This document shows positions 62,601 through 64,000 of a stretch of 64,000 nucleotides of DNA, in pieces. Source of the DNA: Membranipora membranacea (taxonomy: Eukaryota > Bryozoa > Gymnolaemata > Cheilostomatida > Membraniporidae). The stretch covers positions 14,217,501 through 14,281,500 of the forward strand of contig OU612070.1 in the NCBI GenBank assembly GCA_914767715.1. The letters are read 5' to 3'. The notes beneath the pieces are model-generated. The model searched no databases. It had not been told where the DNA came from and was given only the letters and a program-made list of their open reading frames with translations. The position numbers and the translations under genes are program-made. The number at the start of each line of letters is the position of its first letter. Within the stretch, counting starts at the first letter, position 1.

Positions 62601-64000
62601 CTCTTGCTTATGAGCTATTGTGAAGAGAGTTATCCCTCCTAAAACAAAGAAAACTCTTTGCAAAAAGAGGTTTTGCATTTGTGCTTGCTCCCTATCTGGT
62701 TTCTTTTGTAACACAGTTATTTGGTTTTGTTAAGGTCGTGCTAGACATGCCCTCGAAATGTATTGAATTGTCTTCCACGCCAAGCATGGGTGTGGCTCCA
62801 TAAGCTATACACACCCACTTTCCATACCTTGTCACAACATTGCTAAGTAACTGACCAATGGGTAATGACCAATGAGTATGGAGCAATGACCAATCAAATG
62901 CACTCTATTGTACCAACTGGCTAATGACAAAAGTCTAGGTCCACAACGTGGTCCACAACACCATCATGCTGGTCTCTGAATAGACGCATTGTTAGCATGC
63001 CCACCGACGACGTGGTTTGACATCGAACAAAACAAGGGAAGACAATTCCACGCATTTTGTGGGCCTGTTTAGCTACACCTTTAGTCACAACAAATATGGT
63101 GAAAACGATTTCCTCATTGAAACAAAGTACCATGCATTGTCTTCTTCATATCATTGTCACTTAATACTAACATTCTCTTTTGTACTGATGTAAAATTTTT
63201 TATTTTAGCATTCATACAACCTACTACTCCAACCTATACAACAGATGAACCAGGTTAGCTTAACTATACCTCAGGGTATCTCTTTATGTAATCAAACTTG
63301 ATCTAGCATCACACTGACCAATGAACTGAGCTATGATCTGACCACATGAGCCAAACAGTTTTGCATCTTGTTGGTGGGGTGTCTGATCGTATCAGTTCTA
63401 GTTGTACATATTATGCATTGTTGTAGATTATAATTGTGTTGACCTGCTCAAACTTTACCGCAGTTCCTTGTATAATCATTTCATTATTGACCACATCCCA
63501 CCCCCATGTCAGCAACCCAGAGCCATAAACTAAAATCATTGCGAGTTCATCAGACCAGAATTCATACTTCCCAATAAGAGGGTTAGTCCTCTAAATCATC
63601 TGCCAAATGGCGAAGGATTTGGACTATTTCTCTCATTGGTGAGACTTGTTAGAATGACTTGAATATCTAATGTGACTGATAGATCTACTATGAAAAATCT
63701 AGGGTCGATTCTGTAGTATTGTGCAAATGAATTATATAAGCTCTATCCCCACAATTATTCCTCTATGGGCACACTGTTGTTGTCTGCATTCTGTCGGTAT
63801 CATGTGATGAGGATTTGAAGTACATTACCCTTTTTGAGGTATGTCAGAATAACCCTAAGGTCTGTTAGTGCATTTACAATGATAGATGTCACAAAGTTGA
63901 CAGTGAGTGGGAAAAAAATGACACAATTTTGTATTTCTTTCCCACAGAGATGGTAGATTGTGGTGAGCCTCTTGTTTTTGACGGTGGTGCCTCAGGGAAT
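26602..64000 (+). CDS. secreted ADAMTS-like metalloprotease with LDLa and many CUB domains (3' end outside window)
   Basis: More than forty exons join in phase to about 1,918 codons. Order: signal peptide, prodomain, reprolysin-type catalytic domain, ADAMTS-type Cys-rich domain, two LDLa modules, Thr-rich linker, CUB1-CUB5 with Thr/Pro linkers, then a six-Cys module-linker-CUB unit repeated, then two further CUB domains. Zinc proteases of the M12B family cut extracellular proteins; CUB and LDLa modules bind ligands. I see no thrombospondin type 1 repeat, which every classical ADAMTS has. No transmembrane segment is in the window, so secretion is likely but the C-terminus is unseen. Neighbour: a divergent PKHD1L1-like gene 5.1 kb upstream. 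The protease identity is certain; the name is left open. Confidence 0.88.
27536..34595 (+). CDS. metalloprotease prodomain (exons 2-4 and start of 5)
   Basis: Exons 27536-27906, 32994-33074, 33696-33825 and the first part of 34548-34741. The first is strongly charged ([20 protein letters not shown]) then [18 protein letters not shown]. The third carries [15 protein letters not shown], like the ADAM/ADAMTS prodomain 'G-v---G--y-L'. The prodomain ends at REKR (about residue 228), a furin-type site just before the catalytic domain; a second basic site, SKRS, lies upstream. There is no Cys between the signal peptide and REKR, so the usual cysteine-switch residue is absent. Exon edges: GTAG|TA, AAAG|GTAAGA, GCAG|AAT, CAGG|GTGAGT, CTAG|GGC, TATT|GTAAGT. 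Confidence 0.8.
31233..31346. mobile_element. 114-base near-perfect palindromic insert
   Basis: Ends CACAGCCAGCCCTTAAAAGC and its complement; the arms continue almost to the centre (GGTCGTTAACGACC). Flanked by exact 8-base duplications GATCAAAC (31225-31232 and 31347-31354). The 8-base duplication fits hAT- or P-type transposition. Confidence 0.88.
31407..31472. mobile_element. 66-base relative of the previous insert
   Basis: Same ends CACAGCCAGCC ... GGTTGGCTGTG, flanked by GCCTACCT at 31399-31406 and 31473-31480. Lies only 60 bases from its relative. Confidence 0.85.
33134..33420. mobile_element. 287-base insert with 8-base duplication, family 2 copy 1
   Basis: Ends CATTGAATT ... AATTCAGTG, flanked by TACGAGCC at 33126-33133 and 33421-33428. 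An internal inverted pair (GCCCCTAGTAGCA / TGCTACTAGGGAC) is present. A full paralogue is at 49343-49628. Confidence 0.85.
34596..39591 (+). CDS. metalloprotease catalytic domain (reprolysin/M12B type)
   Basis: Exons 34548-34741, 35835-35912, 37277-37440, 37679-37728, 38583-38694 and 39436-39591. The domain starts with [15 protein letters not shown], continues through [12 protein letters not shown] and [13 protein letters not shown], and reaches [14 protein letters not shown]. That is the full HExxHxxGxxH zinc site with the following Asp (about residues 413-424), split by an intron inside the motif. VMSAYVG supplies the Met-turn and [11 protein letters not shown] the conserved end. All zinc ligands and the catalytic Glu are present, so an active enzyme is expected. 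Confidence 0.92.
40357..41063 (+). CDS. ADAMTS-type cysteine-rich (disintegrin-like) domain
   Basis: Exons 40357-40504 and 40883-41063. The reading is [18 protein letters not shown] then [20 protein letters not shown], then [19 protein letters not shown] followed by IPAES. This follows the ADAMTS pattern 'LPG--Y-A--QC...C..L-C......AADGT-CG---WC--G-CV' closely. It immediately follows the catalytic domain as in ADAMTS enzymes. The exon ends AATG|GTAAGT, next to a minisatellite that repeats this junction. Confidence 0.9.
41055..41530 (+). repeat. 50-base minisatellite beginning at an exon end
   Basis: About 9.5 copies of a unit like ATTGTAATAGTAAGTACAAT with a tail CCAATACTGTACATGTCACC. GTAAGT or variants recur at 41064, 41114, 41164, 41214, 41264, 41314, 41365, 41415, 41465 and 41515. 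The first is the real splice donor of the Cys-rich exon. Confidence 0.88.
41064..42946 (+). other. 1.9 kb intron with 50-base minisatellite and repeat debris
   Basis: The first 470 bases are the minisatellite listed separately. Bases 41705-41790 match 13903-13975. The stretch 42180-42660 (CTGTCAACCCTCCCGGTTT and following) looks like transposon sequence but I could not find its ends. No exon is needed. Confidence 0.5.
42947..43915 (+). CDS. two LDL-receptor class A modules
   Basis: Exon 42947-43130 gives LDLa 1 (C-Y-G-D-E-V-R-C ... [18 protein letters not shown]), then starts LDLa 2 ([11 protein letters not shown]). Exon 43839-43915 completes it with [20 protein letters not shown] followed by EDNC. 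Both keep the C-D-x3-D/H-C-x-D-x-S-D-E calcium cage, though LDLa 1 has H in place of one Asp. The split is in phase 2 (GG|A). Confidence 0.92.
43146..43290. repeat. two tandem copies of a short inverted-repeat element
   Basis: Each about 72 bases: GTGTTGACTCCGATATGATT ... AATC(G/A)GAGCCAACAC. The two copies are nearly identical. A third relative lies at about 48066-48140 (TTTGCTCTGATTGGCTGG ... ATATCAGAGCCAACAC). Confidence 0.72.
43934..44170. repeat. (ATTAGT)n hexanucleotide satellite
   Basis: About 39 perfect copies starting some 18 bases after the LDLa 2 donor. Open in several frames (Ile-Ser or Leu-Val repeats), but in an intron. Confidence 0.93.
44858..44893 (+). CDS. short Thr-rich linker exon before CUB1
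   Basis: A 36-base exon between TTATAG and GTGAGT reads [12 protein letters not shown]. It is phase 1 on both sides and joins LDLa 2 to CUB1. Being tiny, it rests on phase continuity and the likeness to other linkers. Confidence 0.65.
45332..45704. mobile_element. 373-base insert with hAT-like ends
   Basis: Ends TAGTGATGGC ... GCCATCACTA, flanked by GTGGGACC at 45324-45331 and 45705-45712. TAGTG fits the YARNG start known for hAT transposons. No transposase inside. Confidence 0.88.
46032..47961 (+). CDS. CUB domain 1
   Basis: Exons 46032-46213 and 47811-47961. The first opens [20 protein letters not shown] with [15 protein letters not shown], the CUB signature. The second reads [13 protein letters not shown] and ends [10 protein letters not shown]. 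Outer junctions are phase 1 and the internal one phase 0, a pattern shared by every CUB here. The 1.6 kb internal intron carries two inverted-repeat inserts. Confidence 0.9.
46322..46643. mobile_element. 322-base long-armed inverted-repeat insert
   Basis: Ends CATAGAC ... GTCTATG, flanked by AAGATATC at 46314-46321 and 46644-46651. Arms of about 130 bases (for example CACTTAATTGTGGGCGA and its complement) leave a short centre. In the CUB1 internal intron. Confidence 0.87.
46997..47695. mobile_element. about 700-base inverted-repeat element, family 3
   Basis: Left end GCAATATATAGTCTGGCAGC then TAGTTCTG is mirrored by the right end near GCAGCTAGACTGTATAT. Same TIR family as 62071-62325. Boundaries are approximate. 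Confidence 0.6.
48462..48563 (+). CDS. Thr/Ser/Pro linker 1-2
   Basis: Reads [20 protein letters not shown] then [14 protein letters not shown] between CGATAG and GTAATT; phase 1-1. The composition suggests an O-glycosylated stalk between CUB1 and CUB2. A decayed copy of this exon lies at 50634-50695. Confidence 0.78.
49042..50006 (+). CDS. CUB domain 2
   Basis: Exons 49042-49214 ([20 protein letters not shown] then [15 protein letters not shown]) and 49856-50006 ([16 protein letters not shown] ... [15 protein letters not shown]). It is closest to CUB1 in wording and exon size, so probably its duplicate. The internal intron holds a mobile-element copy and a pentanucleotide satellite ending about 90 bases before the acceptor. 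Confidence 0.9.
49343..49628. mobile_element. family 2 copy 2
   Basis: Matches 33134-33420 end to end with scattered substitutions and small gaps. No clear target duplication; the right flank has been replaced by a pentanucleotide satellite. Confidence 0.78.
49631..49765. repeat. (ACTGC)n pentanucleotide satellite
   Basis: 27 perfect copies in the CUB2 internal intron, followed by degenerate CAATGCACTG copies to about 49820. Confidence 0.93.
50118..50695 (+). pseudogene. decayed copy of the CUB1 3' end and linker 1-2
   Basis: Bases 50125-50215 repeat the end of the CUB1 second exon with its donor (ATGACTTGGACATCTG|GTAAGATT) and the intron after it. Bases 50634-50695 repeat linker 1-2 (GTCGATGAACTTCCTGACAT) with the acceptor AG lost. 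It sits in the intron after CUB2. Confidence 0.8.
50808..50912 (+). CDS. Pro/Thr linker 2-3
   Basis: Reads [20 protein letters not shown] then [15 protein letters not shown] between TTCCAG and GTAAAT, phase 1-1. It contains one NxS glycosylation site. Confidence 0.8.
51309..52107 (+). CDS. CUB domain 3
   Basis: Exons 51309-51493 ([20 protein letters not shown] then [16 protein letters not shown]) and 51960-52107 ([20 protein letters not shown] ending YNGWVLEYG). The acceptor at 51307-51308 (GCATTAG) lacks a good pyrimidine tract because a TATTGTTGATTATT-type repeat runs up to it. A tRNA-derived repeat sits in the internal intron. Confidence 0.87.
51600..51845 (-). mobile_element. tRNA-derived SINE-like element
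   Basis: The minus strand begins GGCGGTAGCTCAGTTGGTTA (A box), then an arm CCTTCAGC...TGAAGG, then GTGGGTTCGAAACCCAC (B box). The body continues about 170 bases without tRNA-like structure. The acceptor stem does not pair and the anticodon loop is too large for a working tRNA. Confidence 0.7.
52353..52433 (+). CDS. Ser/Thr linker 3-4
   Basis: Reads [20 protein letters not shown] then ISTTTSL between ATGCAG and GTAAGG; phase 1-1. Confidence 0.78.
   Translation, partial: LVLTVSTPQHQAGRQVAQLLSQPQHH
52889..53573 (+). CDS. CUB domain 4
   Basis: Exons 52889-53091 ([20 protein letters not shown] ... CDFDYVE) and 53429-53573 ([18 protein letters not shown] ... [14 protein letters not shown]). The first exon (203 bases) and second (145) match CUB7 in size and wording. 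A broken duplicate of the second exon's start sits at 53311-53351. Confidence 0.9.
53311..53351 (+). pseudogene. broken duplicate of the CUB4 second exon start
   Basis: ATTATAGATTATGAGACGG and onward matches the real exon at 53429 for about 35 bases, including a usable AG before it. It then runs into TAAATATTAA, a stop. Confidence 0.8.
54051..54104 (+). CDS. Thr/Pro linker 4-5
   Basis: Reads [17 protein letters not shown] between TTTCAG and GTAGGA. The end PTYTTDEP is repeated exactly in the linker after CUB7 (63209-63253), marking an older block duplication. Confidence 0.82.
54327..55220 (+). CDS. CUB domain 5
   Basis: Exons 54327-54532 ([20 protein letters not shown] ... [10 protein letters not shown]) and 55073-55220 ([18 protein letters not shown] ... 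GWVLTWGG). The donor is GTCAGT. The internal intron contains a 7-base AT-rich satellite (54640-54900). Confidence 0.89.
54640..54900. repeat. 7-base AT satellite
   Basis: Tandem copies of ATTAAAT with variants, in the CUB5 internal intron. Related AT repeats lie at 35760-35825 and 53351-53372. Confidence 0.88.
55598..56052 (+). CDS. six-Cys module and Thr linker, copy A
   Basis: Exon 55598-55720 reads [20 protein letters not shown], then [18 protein letters not shown]: six Cys with a CC pair, WAP-like in look but with two Cys fewer than WAP, so I leave it unnamed. Exon 55987-56052 reads [20 protein letters not shown] then AL. Both are phase 1-1. First exons of the amplified 2,025-base unit. 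Confidence 0.82.
56369..57161 (+). CDS. CUB domain 6, copy A
   Basis: Exons 56369-56559 ([20 protein letters not shown] ... CSWDALM) and 57017-57161 ([18 protein letters not shown] ... GFRLFWDS). Complete CUB with both conserved Cys pairs. Last coding part of unit A. Confidence 0.9.
57623..59187 (+). CDS. six-Cys module, linker and CUB 6, copy B
   Basis: Exons 57623-57745, 58012-58077, 58394-58584 and 59043-59187. They repeat copy A at an offset of 2,025 bases (2,026 after a one-base insertion in the long intron). The only coding change I see is E to D in CEFAGHEC. The 525 coding bases keep the frame. Confidence 0.88.
59649..60988 (+). CDS. six-Cys module and linker, copy C (unit truncated)
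   Basis: Exons 59649-59771 and 60923-60988 repeat the first two exons of the unit (linker now PTTITVREW). The intron between carries an 879-base insert, and 45 bases after the linker there is a 372-base insert. Homology to the unit stops near 61515, so the matching CUB is missing, and the next coding domain is the different CUB7. The frame is still kept (phase 1 into CUB7). Confidence 0.78.
59820..60698. mobile_element. 879-base insert in copy C, 8-base duplication
   Basis: Ends CATGGGCGTCAGA ... TCTGACGCCCATG, flanked by CCCCAGAT at 59812-59819 and 60699-60706. Copies A and B show the empty site. Subterminal CCAAGGGGTGCTC occurs direct and inverted. No transposase frame was found. Confidence 0.9.
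61033..61404. mobile_element. 372-base TA-flanked element carrying a tRNA-like unit
   Basis: Ends CCGTAATCCCTCACCTATA and its exact complement, flanked by TA (61031-61032, 61405-61406). Copies A and B give the empty site. The TA duplication fits Tc1/mariner-type transposition. Contains the tRNA-like unit at about 61150-61223. Confidence 0.9.
61150..61230 (+). ncRNA. tRNA-like Pol III unit inside the TA element (probably not a working tRNA)
   Basis: TAGCTCAGTGGTAGAG is an A box and GTGAGTTCGAAACCCAC a B box at normal tRNA spacing, with a CTTGTAA anticodon loop (TGT, Thr). A run of seven T follows at about 61215, as in a Pol III terminator. The acceptor and anticodon stems pair poorly. Confidence 0.55.
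61771..62538 (+). CDS. CUB domain 7
   Basis: Exons 61771-61973 ([20 protein letters not shown] ... CGFDYVE) and 62394-62538 ([18 protein letters not shown] ... SGWRLTWS). Exon lengths (203, 145) equal those of CUB4. An inverted-repeat insert occupies 62071-62325 of the intron. Confidence 0.89.
62071..62325. mobile_element. about 255-base foldback element, family 3
   Basis: Left GCAATATATAG ... GGCAGCTAGTTCTGCAGTAG is mirrored on the right (CTACTGCAGAACTAGCTGTC ... CTATATATTGCC). The inner part also pairs (ATTCATAGCAGTTCTTGGTA). Nearly the whole element is one inverted repeat. Confidence 0.78.
63209..63253 (+). CDS. Thr/Pro linker 7-8
   Basis: Reads [15 protein letters not shown] between TTTTAG and GTTAGC. 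Paralogue of the linker at 54051-54104. Confidence 0.78.
63948..64000 (+). CDS. start of CUB domain 8, cut by window edge
   Basis: After CCACAG it reads [18 protein letters not shown], aligning with the start of CUB5 ([14 protein letters not shown]). It repeats the order CUB4-linker-CUB5. Continues past the window. Confidence 0.75.

Overview
This is nuclear DNA from an animal. Coding sequence is split into short exons (mostly 50-370 bases) with standard GT..AG introns of a few hundred bases to 5 kb. The DNA is AT-rich and full of small non-autonomous transposons and satellites, and both genes encode metazoan-type extracellular multidomain proteins. I cannot name the species; an invertebrate is likely, and an early-branching one such as a sponge or cnidarian is possible but not shown. 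Splice structures below were built by hand from splice signals, reading-frame phase and domain continuity; every junction in both models keeps the frame.

Left part (124-21490, minus strand): the 5' 30 exons of a very large fibrocystin-L (PKHD1L1)-like gene. It encodes a signal peptide, three IPT/TIG domains, a PA14 domain, a long fibrocystin-type ectodomain region, further TIG domains, a cupredoxin-like stretch and an RKRR furin-like site. About 1,706 codons lie in the window and the gene runs off the left edge.

Middle (21491-26601): about 5.1 kb between two divergently transcribed genes. It holds possible TATA elements for the left gene, palindromic repeats and two inverted arrays of a 15-base repeat resembling a foldback element. 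No gene was found in it.

Right part (26602-64000, plus strand): a secreted ADAMTS-like zinc metalloprotease. It has a signal peptide, a cysteine-free prodomain ending in REKR, a catalytic domain with HELGHSLGSLHD and a Met-turn, and an ADAMTS-type Cys-rich domain. Two LDL-receptor class A modules follow, then a growing chain of CUB domains joined by Thr/Pro-rich linkers and a short six-Cys module. At least nine CUB domains are begun, about 1,918 codons are present, and the gene runs off the right edge. A 2,025-base unit (Cys module, linker, CUB) is tandemly repeated at 55544-61515: two copies are nearly identical and the third is truncated and carries two transposon insertions.

The introns record much transposition. 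Several inserts have exact 8-base target duplications, one has a TA duplication and an internal tRNA-like Pol III unit, and other families occur as paired copies. The most unusual items are the protease-LDLa-poly-CUB architecture, the recent in-frame module amplification with matched empty and filled transposon sites, the TA-flanked element carrying a tRNA-like unit, and a 50-base minisatellite that repeats a splice-donor motif.
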